Shown in pieces: positions 45,016-55,013 of a stretch of DNA of 64,000 nt; positions within the stretch are counted from its first letter, which is position 1, and each line of letters opens with the position of its first letter. The stretch comes from Komarekiella delphini-convector SJRDD-AB1 (lineage in GTDB: Bacteria > Cyanobacteriota > Cyanobacteriia > Cyanobacteriales > Nostocaceae), in NCBI RefSeq assembly GCF_014831675.1, contig NZ_VJXY01000029.1, positions 36,473 through 100,472 on the forward strand. The letters run 5' to 3'. Made by a program: the position numbers and the translations under genes. The notes beneath the pieces were generated by a model. That model saw only the letters and a program-made list of their open reading frames with translations, searched no databases and was not told the DNA's origin.

Positions 45016-46047
45016 TCAACGTGAGCCTCCCTTAGATACCAGATTGAAGTCCAAAGTGTAAAAGCCGATTTGGTCAGGAACCCTAGAGAATCTACCTGTG
45101 CGATGACCTCTAGATAATTCATTCAGCACTTTGTTTTTGATCTCTCTAATTTCCTCAGAATCTAGTTTTCCATAAATTCCAGCGATAACTTCCGCAACGC
45201 TGAAAACTCTGCCGGGATTTTGTTCCAGAAGAGATGTGATAGCGTCAATCAAAAATTGACCCTCAAATGCTCTGAGCATCGGTACTACTTTTGTCTTCGG
45301 AGGTACAAAAGATTTCTTCTTTTTGTGTTTGATACTTCTAGCAGAACCATTGCCGTTACTTGGAATTATCAAGCTTAAATCCAGAGTGTAACAACCTGGT
45401 TCTTCGGGAACAGCTACCCAGGCGTTTCTTTCTCTTCCTTGGGTAAGGGAAGATTGAACTCTACCTTTAACTACTTTGAAGAGATTGGACTCTAATTCAC
45501 CGTAAAGCGATCGCACGATGAAATCTATATGACACACAGTCCCAATATATTCTTGCAAGAGCTGTTTTATTGCTTCCATCCGAGACAAAGCTTCATACTG
45601 GGGTAGCATTGGAACTTCCGCTACCTTTGCTGAGTTATCGCTACTCTCTGAAGGTGTCTCTATGACTGGCGATGTATTTGGCGGTTGACTTTCTTCTGTA
45701 TCAACAGAAGAACTTTCTATCTCAAAGTTGTCTGAGTCTTTGAGTTCCGACTCTATAGACTCGACTAAGTTGATTTGGGAGGTATCATCAGGCGGTGATA
45801 GAAATAGTAGCGAGCCTTCTTGGGAAAGTTTTGAAGTCTCATCAATCGCCGCAAGTCTGGATATCTGGTTACTGGCATTTGAAAAAGACCAGTTAGACAA
45901 CAACGCTTCTACATGGTCGAGCTGCGATCGCGCTTGCACAAATAGGCGTTCGTACTCTTCTGTAAGGCGAGCATAGTAGTCTCTTAATTCCAAGAGTGGA
46001 GACAGAAATGTGCCTGGAGGTGGTTCTAATTGTCCTTTTGGTGTCAT
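45016..46047 (-). CDS. Protein with two winged-helix-like (HARE-HTH-type) domains and an acidic linker
   Basis: The 343-residue product has an N-terminal coiled-coil stretch (about 15-55, LRDYYARLTEEYERLFVQAR), an acidic Ser/Glu-rich linker (about 75-150) and two related C-terminal domains. The first has EAIKQLLQEYIGTVCHIDFI, YGEL and AVPEEPGCYTLDLSL. The second has DAITSLLEQNPGRVFSVAEV, YGKL and RVPDQIGFYTLDFNL. The helix-helix-wing pattern resembles HARE-HTH or RpoE-delta-like winged helices, but I assign this by pattern only. It starts 10 bp after a zinc-ribbon gene and is probably co-transcribed with it. It may be a DNA-binding adaptor. Confidence 0.6.
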   Translation of the reverse strand: MTPKGQLEPPPGTFLSPLLELRDYYARLTEEYERLFVQARSQLDHVEALLSNWSFSNASNQISRLAAIDETSKLSQEGSLLFLSPPDDTSQINLVESIESELKDSDNFEIESSSVDTEESQPPNTSPVIETPSESSDNSAKVAEVPMLPQYEALSRMEAIKQLLQEYIGTVCHIDFIVRSLYGELESNLFKVVKGRVQSSLTQGRERNAWVAVPEEPGCYTLDLSLIIPSNGNGSARSIKHKKKKSFVPPKTKVVPMLRAFEGQFLIDAITSLLEQNPGRVFSVAEVIAGIYGKLDSEEIREIKNKVLNELSRGHRTGRFSRVPDQIGFYTLDFNLVSKGGSR

Positions 46048-46057
46048 AAAACTTCAA

Positions 46058-46303
46058 TCAATTTAAATCGGTATCACTTTTATAAGACATTGGTCTAGGT
46101 TTAGCCTTGTGAGCTGTTGGTTGGGATTTTTTTGGCACTTGGGGAGGGCGACATGTCTCACAATATAAAGGTCGCGGCCCAAAAGTTTCGCGCTTTGTAG
46201 CCTCATTACACTCTTTACAGACAAAGTTGAAAACACGAGTGTGAATCTGTCTTTTGTGCGCCCTGACAGTATATTCCCTAACATCAATGAGTTTACTTGC
46301 CAT
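46058..46303 (-). CDS. Small zinc-ribbon protein
   Basis: This 81-residue protein has two CxxC pairs, Cys29/Cys32 in [10 protein letters not shown] and Cys48/Cys51 in LYCETCRPP, spaced as in a zinc ribbon, with a basic proline-rich tail (about 53-75). It lies 10 bp upstream of the two-winged-helix gene. Such small ribbons often bind nucleic acid or a protein partner. No closer family is recognised. Confidence 0.7.
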   Translation of the reverse strand: MASKLIDVREYTVRAHKRQIHTRVFNFVCKECNEATKRETFGPRPLYCETCRPPQVPKKSQPTAHKAKPRPMSYKSDTDLN

Positions 46304-47302
46304 AATCAGGAATTGTGAATTTCCGTCGTATCAATGTCCTATCAATATAGCTATTCAAGCAAATGAAACTGCATCAGTGTGTGTTTACGTGGAAGTTTTA
46401 TTCAAATCAATGAATTTGACGCCAACCACAAAATACAGTATTGCTTGGTAGAGCAACATGAGAGTTACTCATCGGCTATCCCTTCAGCATATACTTCGCG
46501 TTCAGCACACACTACCACCATCTTATAGCGATTGATTGGGTAAACAATTCTTACTCCTAATGCTTATTAATAGCTGTTTTTGCCTAACGCTATGCACCTA
46601 GATGCAGAGTGGTTAGCCTTTGATTAGCACAAAATCCCTAATCATCATGCTAGTAATGTAACTCAATAGACTTCTGCAAAAAGTCGGTTAAGAAGGCAAG
46701 GGAAGGGTTAAAAAGATTGATTCCTTTTCCCCTTAACCATTACCCTTTTCCCCCTCTAATTACTACATCTAGCATTGACTTTAACTAGAGAAAGCAAGCA
46801 CAAATTGGTTTAACTGGATAAGACTACTCTTCTACAACAGTGTCTTGAAGACCTTTGAGAGGTACTTAAACAGATTGTAGAAATCTTACCAAAGTATTCG
46901 CACTTCAACCCCTAATTTTGATTTATTGGGATGAATTTTATGTGTGACGATGTAGGTGTAAGCGATTTTCATCGCTGTCATTTGGAAAGTTAGGGATTAG
47001 GAAGTGCGGGATTTTTCACTTCCGATTCATGTGATTGGCAAATCAAGTCATTTCCAATGGCTCTAATTGCCCATCATAAAAATACCCCACCCCTTAACCT
47101 AACCCCTCTTCCCTGTGGTAGAGGGGTATCCATTAGCAAAGCTATTTCCGTCGTAAATTGACATCTTGTACCAATCTTGGCTAGCACAAAAGTGATTAAG
47201 TATTGCATATATTCTTTCGGACTAGCGATCGCCATATCTTCAGTTTCTAAGCGACCCGCTTTTTAGTGTTCATAATATTTGGAAATTTTGGACAATTTCA
47301 GG
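46304..47302. other. Long intergenic region without a clear gene
   Basis: About 1 kb with no convincing coding sequence. At 46668-46755 is a repeat-like block (TAGACTTCTGCAAAAAGTC, then AGGGTTAAAAAGATTG and complementary CCTTTTCCCC runs) related to 51339-51425. A short frame near 46480-46560 (minus; ...VVVCAEREVYAEGIADE) is protein-like but lacks a proper start. Confidence 0.45.
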
Positions 47303-47401
47303 ACTTACGCACTCAGATCCCCCAACCCCCTTAAAAAGGGGGCTTTAGAAGTTCCCCCCTTTTTAAGGGGAGATCTAGGTTTCAGGATTCAGTGCGTAAG
47401 T
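47303..47401. mobile_element. 99-bp MITE-like element with ACTTACGCACT ends
   Basis: The element begins ACTTACGCACT (47303-47313) and ends AGTGCGTAAGT (47391-47401), perfect 11-bp terminal inverted repeats. Its interior is itself self-complementary (CCCCCTTAAAAAGGGGG and CCCCCCTTTTTAAGGGG). There is no coding capacity. It resembles short non-autonomous elements common in Nostoc spacers. Confidence 0.75.
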
Positions 47402-47558
47402 TCTAAATTTTTGTAATGTAAATTTAGCATAAATCGAATTCCAGACAAGCAACATTGTATCTATCTACTCACGTCTTTAAAACAGCTAAGTTAATAACTC
47501 CTGTCTCCTACTCATGGAGATTATTAATAAATATACACTTTATATACGGAGAGAAAAG

Positions 47559-48356
47559 ATGCCTGATTTTGCTAAATTAAGTCGGTTAACTCAGTTAATG
47601 ACTTTTGTCGCTTGTGGTTCTATTTTGACTTCAGTTTCTATTAATACAGACCAATCCTCGGTCTTCGCACAAGAAATGAAGTCCACTCCTACTCCCTTGG
47701 TGATATCTCAAAATCGTCGTGGCTATCAGCGTGATACACGCAGACTCAGAGCTGAGTCAGGGCCAGATGATAGAGGACGTTGGCGATTTTATAAGCCGGA
47801 AGATGTTTCGCGGGATGCCATGCAAGCTCAAGGTTGCACTGATGTTGGCACTGGGGGAGCAAATTGGCGCTGTCCACGTTCCACCATCAGGGTAGAAGTG
47901 GATGATAATAGACGGGATAATGACAGGCGTGACTACGGGCATGATACACAGAGACTCAGAGCTGAGTCAGGGCCAGATGACAGGGGACGTTGGCGATTTT
48001 ACAAACCGGAAGATGTCTCGCGGGATGCCATGCAAGCTCAAGGTTGCACTGATGTTGGCACTGGGGGAGCGAATTGGCGCTGTCCACGTTCCACCATCAG
48101 GGTAGAAGTGGATGATAATAGGCGGGATAATGACAGGCGTGATAATAATAGGCGTCGTGACTACGGGCGTGATACACGCAGACTCAGAGCGGAATCAGGG
48201 CCAGATAACAGAAGGCGTTGGCGCTTTTATAAGCCGGGAGATGTCTCGCCAGATGCCATGCAAGCTCAAGGTTGCACCAATGTTGGCACTGGGGGAGCGA
48301 ATTGGCGCTGTCCGCGTCCCACTATTAGGGTAGAAGTAGATAATAGGGATGATTAG
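47559..48356 (+). CDS. Exported protein of three long tandem repeats
   Basis: From ATG 47559, preceded by ACGGAGAG, the protein has 265 residues. It has a signal-peptide-like start (LTQLMTFVACGSILTSVSI, then VFAQE). Three repeats follow of 70 to 76 residues, each with RLRAESGPDDRGRWRFYKP, a VSRDAMQAQGC segment and GTGGANWRCPR, separated by Asp/Arg-rich linkers (DDNRRDNDRR). Each repeat has one Cys pair, GC...RC, which may form a disulfide outside the cytoplasm. DNA of repeats one and two is nearly identical, suggesting recent amplification. An ATG at 47514 gives a longer version. The family is not recognised. Confidence 0.75.
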   Translation: MPDFAKLSRLTQLMTFVACGSILTSVSINTDQSSVFAQEMKSTPTPLVISQNRRGYQRDTRRLRAESGPDDRGRWRFYKPEDVSRDAMQAQGCTDVGTGGANWRCPRSTIRVEVDDNRRDNDRRDYGHDTQRLRAESGPDDRGRWRFYKPEDVSRDAMQAQGCTDVGTGGANWRCPRSTIRVEVDDNRRDNDRRDNNRRRDYGRDTRRLRAESGPDNRRRWRFYKPGDVSPDAMQAQGCTNVGTGGANWRCPRPTIRVEVDNRDD

Positions 48357-48425
48357 AATTTGGAGTGTTCTATACGAGCGAACCTAGTTTGACTACAAGG
48401 GTTTTCAATTGAATAGACCACACGC

Positions 48426-48453
48426 GTAGGGGCACAATATATTGTGCCCCTAC
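48426..48453. terminator. 28-nt perfect palindrome between convergent genes (copy 2)
   Basis: Identical to 42111-42138, again between two convergent genes (the repeat-protein gene and dnaK). The 24 bases to its left are shared with only two mismatches. Confidence 0.65.
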
Positions 48454-48467
48454 AAACGATTGGCTGA

Positions 48468-50348
48468 TTATTTGTTATCCACAAAATCGGCATCAATTAC
48501 ATCATCACTGCGATCGCTTTGCTGTTCTCCACCCGCAGAACTCGCTGCTTGAGCATAGACAGCGCTACCCACTTGCATCAGAGCTTGTTGCAACTCATTG
48601 GTCAGAGATTTAATGCGATCAAATTTATCTTGGTTAATCGCCTCCCGCAAATCTGCTGTTAACCCTTCAACTCGACTTCTATCACTAGCACTCACCTTAT
48701 CACCCAAATCTCTGAGTTGTTTCTCAGCCTGATAAACTAGGGAGTCTGCTAGGTTCTTGGTATCGATTTGTTCACGCCGTTTTTTGTCTTCTTCTGCGTG
48801 AGTTTGTGCATCTTTGACCATGCGTTCTACATCTCGCTTATCGAGAGTGGAAGCACCTGTAATCGAAATCGACTGCTGTTTACCTGTGGCTTTATCTCTG
48901 GCCGTCACAGAGAGAATACCGTTAGCATCAATATCGAAAGTCACTTCGATTTGCGGTACACCCCTAGGCGCTGGCGGAATTCCATCGAGGCGGAAGTTGC
49001 CCAGACTTTTGTTGTCTTGAGCTAATTCTCGTTCACCTTGGAGAACATGGACTTCTACGTTTGCTTGACCATCGGCTGCTGTAGAGAAGATTTCAGATTT
49101 TTTGACGGGGATGGTGGTGTTACGGCTAATAATCTTGGTCATTACACTGCCAAGAGTCTCCACACCCAAAGACAAGGGGGTGACATCCAGCAGTAAGATA
49201 TCTTTCACTTCGCCCGCCAAAACACCCGCTTGAATAGCAGCACCAACAGCTACAACTTCATCTGGGTTAACGCCTTGGTTGGGATCTTTACCCGTTATTC
49301 GCCGCACTAATTCTTGAACGGCGGGGATGCGAGTAGAACCACCAACCAACACAACTTCATCCAGTTCAGCGTTAGTAAGTTTAGCGTCTTGCAGTGCTTG
49401 TTGCACTGGCTTGCGGCAACGGTCAAACAGATCTGAACACATTTCCTCGAATTTAGCCCGTGTTAACGTCATATCAAGGTGTTTTGGGCCTTCTTGAGTA
49501 GCAGTGATAAAGGGGAGGTTGATATTGGTTTGAGTGGCGCTCGAAAGTTCGATTTTGGCTTTTTCTGCGGCTTCGGTCAGTCTTTGTAAAGCTTGCTTAT
49601 CTTTACGCAAGTCAATACCTTCGTTGCGCTGAAACTCATTAGCTAGCCAATCCACAATCTTCTTATCAAAGTCGTCACCACCCAAGTGAGTGTCGCCACT
49701 GGTGGATTTTACTTCAAATACACCATCACCTACTTCCAAAATAGAAACGTCAAAGGTTCCACCACCAAGGTCAAAAACCAAGATGGTTTCATTTTGCTTT
49801 TTATCTAGGCCGTATGCAAGGGCTGCTGCTGTGGGTTCGTTGATAATGCGGAGGACTTCTAAACCGGCAATTTTTCCTGCATCTTTGGTGGCTTGCCGTT
49901 GAGAATCGTTGAAGTAAGCAGGAACCGTGATTACTGCTTGGGTAACTTTTTGTCCCAAATATTTGCTAGCATCATCAACCAACTTCCGTAAAACTTGAGC
50001 AGAAATTTCTTCGGGAGCAAATTGTTTACCTTCTGCGGGACAGTCGAGTTTAACATTACCGTTGCTGTCACGTAGAATTTTGTAAGAAACTTCTGTAGCT
50101 TCATGAGTAACTTCTTCGTATTTGCGCCCAATGAAACGTTTAACAGAATAAAAGGTATTTTCTGGGTTCATTACTGCTTGGCGTCTAGCAATTTGACCTA
50201 CCAAGCGTTCGCCGGTTTTGGTATAAGCCACAACAGAGGGAGTGATGCGCTGTCCCTCAGCGTTGGCGATTACCATAGGTTGCCCACCTTCTATGACAGC
50301 AACACAAGAGTTTGTCGTTCCTAAATCAATTCCAACTACTTTTGCCAT
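48468..50348 (-). CDS. dnaK: Hsp70 chaperone DnaK (DnaK2-like)
   Basis: The 626-residue Hsp70 has the ATPase domain ([54 protein letters not shown]) at about 1-385, the interdomain linker [13 protein letters not shown], and a substrate-binding domain to about 540 with helical lid. The end [11 protein letters not shown] is typical of bacterial DnaK. Length and sequence fit the general cyanobacterial DnaK2 rather than the longer DnaK1/DnaK3 forms. It lies 129 bp downstream of the small heat-shock gene on the same strand, so the two may be induced together. Confidence 0.95.
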   Translation of the reverse strand: MAKVVGIDLGTTNSCVAVIEGGQPMVIANAEGQRITPSVVAYTKTGERLVGQIARRQAVMNPENTFYSVKRFIGRKYEEVTHEATEVSYKILRDSNGNVKLDCPAEGKQFAPEEISAQVLRKLVDDASKYLGQKVTQAVITVPAYFNDSQRQATKDAGKIAGLEVLRIINEPTAAALAYGLDKKQNETILVFDLGGGTFDVSILEVGDGVFEVKSTSGDTHLGGDDFDKKIVDWLANEFQRNEGIDLRKDKQALQRLTEAAEKAKIELSSATQTNINLPFITATQEGPKHLDMTLTRAKFEEMCSDLFDRCRKPVQQALQDAKLTNAELDEVVLVGGSTRIPAVQELVRRITGKDPNQGVNPDEVVAVGAAIQAGVLAGEVKDILLLDVTPLSLGVETLGSVMTKIISRNTTIPVKKSEIFSTAADGQANVEVHVLQGERELAQDNKSLGNFRLDGIPPAPRGVPQIEVTFDIDANGILSVTARDKATGKQQSISITGASTLDKRDVERMVKDAQTHAEEDKKRREQIDTKNLADSLVYQAEKQLRDLGDKVSASDRSRVEGLTADLREAINQDKFDRIKSLTNELQQALMQVGSAVYAQAASSAGGEQQSDRSDDVIDADFVDNK

Positions 50349-50394
50349 ATATCTTCCTCTTCAGCTTGAGCAATTGTGGCGCTGAGGAAAAAAT

Positions 50395-50470
50395 AGGATT
50401 GACAGGAATTTATTAGATTAAAAATTGCACTGCCAATCCTGTTTACTTTCGGCTTGAGATTAACTCAAGC
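50395..50470 (-). terminator. Hairpins between hspA and dnaK
   Basis: GCTTGAG (50452-50458) pairs with CTCAAGC (50464-50470), directly after the hspA stop, and AGGATTGACAG (50395-50405) pairs with CTGCCAATCCT (50430-50440) with one mismatch. These could form a terminator or processing site between the two heat-shock genes. Confidence 0.5.
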
Positions 50471-50477
50471 AACAAAA

Positions 50478-50972
50478 TTAACCGAGATTAACTTTAACCG
50501 CTTTGTGTTTTTCTGATTCAGCTTTCGGTAAGTTCAAGCAGAGAATACCATTTTTGTATTCAGCTTGTACTTTGTCGTTTTGAATTAAAGAAGGTAGCGG
50601 AATTACTCGCTGGAATTTACCATAACGGAATTCAGATCGAGTTACACCGTTTTCTTCTGTCTTGGATTCATATTTCCGCTCACCACTAATAGAAACTGAT
50701 TCAGGAGTTGCTTCTATGCTTACATCTTTTGCTTCCAGACCAGGTACTTCTAGTCTCAAGTGAATTGCATCTTCAGTTTCTTTAATTTCGGCAGCAGGAA
50801 TGAAGCTAAATCCAGTCCTGTCGTCACCATCAGTTGATACTAACCTGTCAAACAGGCGATTCATTTGCCGCTGTAAAGTGTCAATTTCTCGGAATGGGTC
50901 TAAACGTTCAATTTCTCGGAATGGTTCTAAGCGTTCAATATCTCGAAATGGATTCCAACGCATCAGTGCCAT
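50478..50972 (-). CDS. hspA: Small heat-shock protein, Hsp20/alpha-crystallin family
   Basis: From ATG 50972 the protein has 164 residues (MALMRWNPFRDIERL), the usual start of cyanobacterial HspA. The alpha-crystallin domain covers about 50-155 with IKETEDAIHLRLEVPGLEAK, VSISGERKYES and the C-terminal NGILCLNLPKAE signature. The N-terminus has a threefold FRxIxxLxP-like repeat (FRDIERLEP, FREIERLDP, FREIDTLQ). It prevents aggregation of unfolded protein and associates with thylakoids under heat. I saw no CIRCE element upstream. An earlier ATG at 50981 is possible. Confidence 0.93.
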   Translation of the reverse strand: MALMRWNPFRDIERLEPFREIERLDPFREIDTLQRQMNRLFDRLVSTDGDDRTGFSFIPAAEIKETEDAIHLRLEVPGLEAKDVSIEATPESVSISGERKYESKTEENGVTRSEFRYGKFQRVIPLPSLIQNDKVQAEYKNGILCLNLPKAESEKHKAVKVNLG

Positions 50973-51493
50973 ATCTATCACCTCTAAGATTCAATGTTGG
51001 GTTTCTAGGAGGCTTAATTTCAAGCTTTGTAGCTTTACTGACAACCAGTGTAGTTTTTTCAAGCAATATTCAATTTTTAAAAGCTCAATTTAAGCTTCCT
51101 AGTTATCACATTAGGTCAACGTTAAATTTCAGTAGGTTCGGTTTTATGGCAATGAGCGATCGCAATAACCGTACTCTATCAAAAGCGTTACAATTCTTGA
51201 TAAAATTTGTTTAGATCAGTATTGTTTACAACTTGCGCTCAAACTCATCTGCTTTTGCTCATATTCAGTCTAAATAATAGGGTTTTCTATTAGTAATTGT
51301 CTCTCCAGTACAATTAAAAAACATGTAAATAACAGGAGCACCCCGAAGGGTTAAAGGAGAAGGGTTGTGAGTTCCTTTTCCCTTTACCCCTTAATTTTTA
51401 CCCTGATTTTTGCAAGAAGTCTATGATTCAGATTGATATAATGCTGACCACTTTTAATGAATTTCATAGACTAAATTAAATACAGATGAAAGG
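50973..51493. other. Spacer between hspA and the sensor kinase
   Basis: I see no gene; overlapping short frames here run antisense to the hspA start. At about 51339-51425 is a repeat-like block (AAGGGTTAAAGGAGAAGG, complementary CCTTTTCCCTTTACCCC, and TTTTGCAAGAAGTCTA) related to 46668-46755. The hspA promoter must lie at about 51000-51150. Confidence 0.45.
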
Positions 51494-52972
51494 TCAATCA
51501 AGCTCAACCTGAGTATCTTCTTTATTTAAACTGACATTTGATTTGATGTCTGTTCTTGCTTTCAGCGGTAAGCAAATCGTAAAAGTTGCGCCCTGACTTG
51601 TGGCGCTGCTGGCTGTAATGCTGCCATGATGAGCTTCGACAATGCGCTTGGCGATCGCTAATCCCAAACCGTTGCTAGTGCCTTTACGAGAGGGATCTGT
51701 TGTATAAAACTGCTCAAAAATCCGGGGCAAATCGCTTTCACTGATGCCCTTTCCCTGGTCTTGAATTTTAATTACTGCTTGTTTCCCTTCAGTGAATCCA
51801 GAAATAAAGACCTGAGAATCGGGTATTGAATGTTTGATTGCATTATCTAGCACATTTAAAACAGCCTGTAATAACCGTTCTGGATCGCCTTGTAGTTTGA
51901 GATCAGCCACGTTGACGCGCACAGAGACACCAATAGCCTGCATTCGAGGTTCCATCGCACTGACAGCACGATTAATTAAACCCTGAAGTGAGAATATTTG
52001 CTGTTCGAGTTGAGTAACTCCTGCTTCTAGGCGTCCTAGATCGAGTAGGTCATGAATCAGTCGAGATAAGCGTTTGATTTCGTTCTCGATAGTTTGGAAA
52101 AAGCGATCGCGTAATTGGGGTTCTTCGTATGCGCCACTTTTAAGTGCATCTACCGTTACCTGAACGTTACTGATGGGCGTGCGAAGTTCGTGGGAGACAT
52201 TGGCCAAAAAAGCCCTACGCTCCTGGTCTAGCGAAGCTAACCTTTCACTCATCCGGTTAAGCTCCGCCGCCAACTGATCTAACTCATTGTTCTCACGGAT
52301 AACAAGCTTATCGCCAAAATGGCCACTGCCTAAGCGAATCGCAAAATTCCGCATAGTTTCAATCGGTTTGGAAAGACTGCGAGCCAGACGAGTACTGATC
52401 AGCGCACATACCAAGATTGTCAATGCCAAAGTTCCCAAAACACTCCAAATCACCCTAGCAAACTGACGTTGAAGCTGATCTAGAGTCATAGACATTCGCA
52501 GCACACCCAATAATTGACCATTACGCCAAATTGGTCTAGCAATGTAGAGGCGATCTTGCGTTGATAAAACCCCTTTTGCAACTCCCTGTGCTGGACGATT
52601 TTGCAAAGCTTCCCACATTCCAGAAACTTCATACCAGTTTGTAACCTGTGTGTCTCGCTGTGGGTCAGAAGTAGCTAGCAGAAAACCTTTTTGATTAAAA
52701 ATCCGAAGCGTCACAGTTTGTGGTGCTCCATATCGCTGCACCAGCACTTTTACCCGTTCAAGATTGTTTGCTTCTAAAGCATCTGCTGCACTCTCACTCA
52801 GGGCAGTTGTCCAGTTTTCCAAATCTGCTAGGCGTGTTCGCATAAAGTATGCATGAAATGACCACAGGATATAACCTGCCATCAAGGTGGTTCCTAAAGT
52901 TGTCAGCAGTAGGTAAGTGGCTAGCAGTTTGGCATGAATAGAATTTAATTTGATCCGAAGCAACCAGCCCAT
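51494..52972 (-). CDS. Membrane sensor histidine kinase (HAMP-HisKA-HATPase)
   Basis: The 492-residue kinase has a membrane helix at about 15-38, an external sensor region (about 39-165), a second helix (about 168-190, [20 protein letters not shown]), a HAMP linker ([20 protein letters not shown]) and the kinase core. The phospho-acceptor His is in [15 protein letters not shown], with N box [11 protein letters not shown]1 [13 protein letters not shown] and G2 [15 protein letters not shown]. It follows 9 bp after a receiver gene (52982-53347), its likely partner. The stimulus is unknown. Confidence 0.92.
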   Translation of the reverse strand: MGWLLRIKLNSIHAKLLATYLLLTTLGTTLMAGYILWSFHAYFMRTRLADLENWTTALSESAADALEANNLERVKVLVQRYGAPQTVTLRIFNQKGFLLATSDPQRDTQVTNWYEVSGMWEALQNRPAQGVAKGVLSTQDRLYIARPIWRNGQLLGVLRMSMTLDQLQRQFARVIWSVLGTLALTILVCALISTRLARSLSKPIETMRNFAIRLGSGHFGDKLVIRENNELDQLAAELNRMSERLASLDQERRAFLANVSHELRTPISNVQVTVDALKSGAYEEPQLRDRFFQTIENEIKRLSRLIHDLLDLGRLEAGVTQLEQQIFSLQGLINRAVSAMEPRMQAIGVSVRVNVADLKLQGDPERLLQAVLNVLDNAIKHSIPDSQVFISGFTEGKQAVIKIQDQGKGISESDLPRIFEQFYTTDPSRKGTSNGLGLAIAKRIVEAHHGSITASSATSQGATFTICLPLKARTDIKSNVSLNKEDTQVELD

Positions 52973-52981
52973 CTTTATAAA

Positions 52982-53347
52982 CTAATCCTTACGACGACGT
53001 AACACTGCTTTGATGCGTGCTAGCAGTTCACGGGTGTTGAATGGCTTGGTGACATAATCATCTGCTCCCGCTTCCAAGCCCCAAATTTTATCAATATCTT
53101 GATCTTTTGCTGTCAGCATAACAATGGGAACATCCGAAAAGGCCCGAATTCGCCAACAGACCTCCATGCCGCCAACTTCTGGCAGCATTAGGTCTAGCAA
53201 AATTACATCTGGTACTTGCTTATGAAACTGTTTTATAGCATCATGCCCATCTGCTGCTGATGTCACTGTATAGCCTTCTTTTTGCAGGGTGTAGGTGAGG
53301 CTTTCGCGTAGAGGTGCTTCATCATCCACCAATAAGATGTGTGGCAT
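52982..53347 (-). CDS. OmpR-type receiver domain without a DNA-binding domain
   Basis: The 121-residue protein (ATG 53347, MPHILLVDDE) has all receiver features: acidic pair in LLVDDEAP, Asp52 in ILLDLMLPEVGGME, Thr in VMLTAKD and Lys in DDYVTKPFNTRELLARIKA. It ends RRRKD, exactly where OmpR-family proteins pass into the winged-helix domain, which is absent. So it may be a truncated transcription factor or a dedicated phospho-relay protein. It is directly upstream of the sensor kinase in an operon. An upstream ATG at 53386 would add 13 residues. Confidence 0.88.
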   Translation of the reverse strand: MPHILLVDDEAPLRESLTYTLQKEGYTVTSAADGHDAIKQFHKQVPDVILLDLMLPEVGGMEVCWRIRAFSDVPIVMLTAKDQDIDKIWGLEAGADDYVTKPFNTRELLARIKAVLRRRKD

Positions 53348-53530
53348 TTTACATTTAGTTATTAACTCCTGATTATAGCGTCTCAAGCATTCGTTTTTCT
53401 GGCATCCTTCTGAAGATGCAAAGTGTGTTATTTGTGCCTAGTATTTGAAAGAACTTTGTGAGCGCATTCCTGCACATCCTGGCGATCGCAAGTGGAACTA
53501 TCCTAAAGCTTGCTCAACTGGACATCATAT

Positions 53531-54535
53531 TTATAATTCTTGATCAACTACTTGAGAATCTAACTTACCATTACCATCTTGTAATTCAGCTAGCTGTCTC
53601 AGTGAACCGCCAATGCTGCGAGGCTTGGGGACTTCGCCTTTACCAGATGGCCATCCTTCACGCTGACGCGAGCGATCGCCGTCTGTATCTTCGGTTTGGT
53701 CGTGGAATAAAATTTGTCTGGTGGGAAAGGGTAAGTCGATGCCGTTTTCGACTAACTTTTTCTTGATTGCAGAAATCACCTTGTCCCGCGAATCCAAATC
53801 ATCCGCCCGGCGCGGCGGATTGATCCACCACCGCACGCGGATATTAACGCTACTTTCAGCAAGTTCCATTACCAATACATCAGGAGCCGGGTCTTGTAAT
53901 ACAACATCTACGCTATGCAGTGCTTCCAGCATCAACTGCTTTGTCCAGTCGATGTCATCTCCGTAGCCAATGCCGACATCGTACTCTAGTCTGCGGCTCT
54001 CAAAGGCGGTGTTTACAGTCACCGAATTTGTAAACAGTTCGGAGTTAGGAATTACAATTCGGCGACCGTCATAGGTTCTGATAGTCGTAGCGCGTGTCTG
54101 GATATTTTCTACCGTACCCTCAAAGCCTTTGAAAACAATTTGATCATCGATTTGAAACGGCTCCGTCAGTAGAATTAAAATGCCAGCTAAGAAGTTTTGG
54201 AGAATGTCCCGAAAAGCAAAACCGATCGCCACCCCACTAATTCCCAGCAGTTGCACTAAATCGGCTACCTGAAGTGAGGGAATGACAATAGACAGGGAGA
54301 TAAACAGCCCGATAAGAACTGTGATACCTTGAGCTAATCTACCCAGCACCATTCCCAAATTGCGAGCGTGGCGACGATTGCGGGTCAAGCGTTTCACTAC
54401 TTGCTTAATTTGTCTGCCAACAAAGAAAAAAATTGCAAAGACAATCAATCCCAGTACAATATTGGGCAGCAGAGTAACAAAATCCCTAACCATTGTCTGC
54501 ACCTTGTCCCAAAGTACCGATATCTCTGCATTCAT
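53531..54535 (-). CDS. MscS-family mechanosensitive channel
   Basis: A 334-residue membrane protein with about three helices (about 18-38, 60-85 and 95-125). The pore-lining segment ISGVAIGFAFRDILQNFLAG is typical of MscS. The cytoplasmic beta and alpha/beta domains follow (DQIVFKGFEGTVENIQTRAT, VIPNSELFTNSV). The C-terminal tail (about 280-334) is hydrophilic. It releases solutes during osmotic downshock. It is preceded by an 879-bp region with only a gene fragment. Confidence 0.9.
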   Translation of the reverse strand: MNAEISVLWDKVQTMVRDFVTLLPNIVLGLIVFAIFFFVGRQIKQVVKRLTRNRRHARNLGMVLGRLAQGITVLIGLFISLSIVIPSLQVADLVQLLGISGVAIGFAFRDILQNFLAGILILLTEPFQIDDQIVFKGFEGTVENIQTRATTIRTYDGRRIVIPNSELFTNSVTVNTAFESRRLEYDVGIGYGDDIDWTKQLMLEALHSVDVVLQDPAPDVLVMELAESSVNIRVRWWINPPRRADDLDSRDKVISAIKKKLVENGIDLPFPTRQILFHDQTEDTDGDRSRQREGWPSGKGEVPKPRSIGGSLRQLAELQDGNGKLDSQVVDQEL

Positions 54536-55013
54536 CCAACTTCCTCGAATATCAATCCTTGCTGATGATAATTAAAAATAAGCGGCTTGAAATCTATCTG
54601 AAGTCTTTAAATTGGTGTTTTACAAGAGAGATTACAGCCAAAATTTAACGATTTGCTGATCTTGATCTCCTCACCCGCCAGAGAATTCATTCTCTGGCTA
54701 ATAGCGAAAGTATACTTTAGTAGACTCAGGATTTTGGACGATATGATTGATTGTGAGTCTCTTTTGGGAGGCTTTAACAAGCGCGATCGCTTTGTGAACA
54801 ATTCCAGCTAAATTCCGCAGCTAAGAGAAGAGATTAATGTATTTTCTGAATCATCATAATTGAATGTGCTCAAAAATATTGTGATCCGATTATTGAGCAA
54901 TACGGTATCTTTGTGGTTGTTTTGTCACAAGTTTTTGGGTATAAACTCTACATTGACAGATTAGCTGATATATGCGTTATTAATATTGTTTAATTAAGGC
55001 TTACTAATAAAGC
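54536..55013. other. Gene-free stretch upstream of the MscS gene
   Basis: I see no gene and no strong repeat, apart from an imperfect inverted repeat GAGAATTCATTCTC near 54682. Confidence 0.4.

Noticed and set aside
47731-48350. CRISPR-like array
   Set aside because: The repeats are 210-228 bp long, in frame and coding, with no short spacers; no CRISPR array is seen anywhere in the window.
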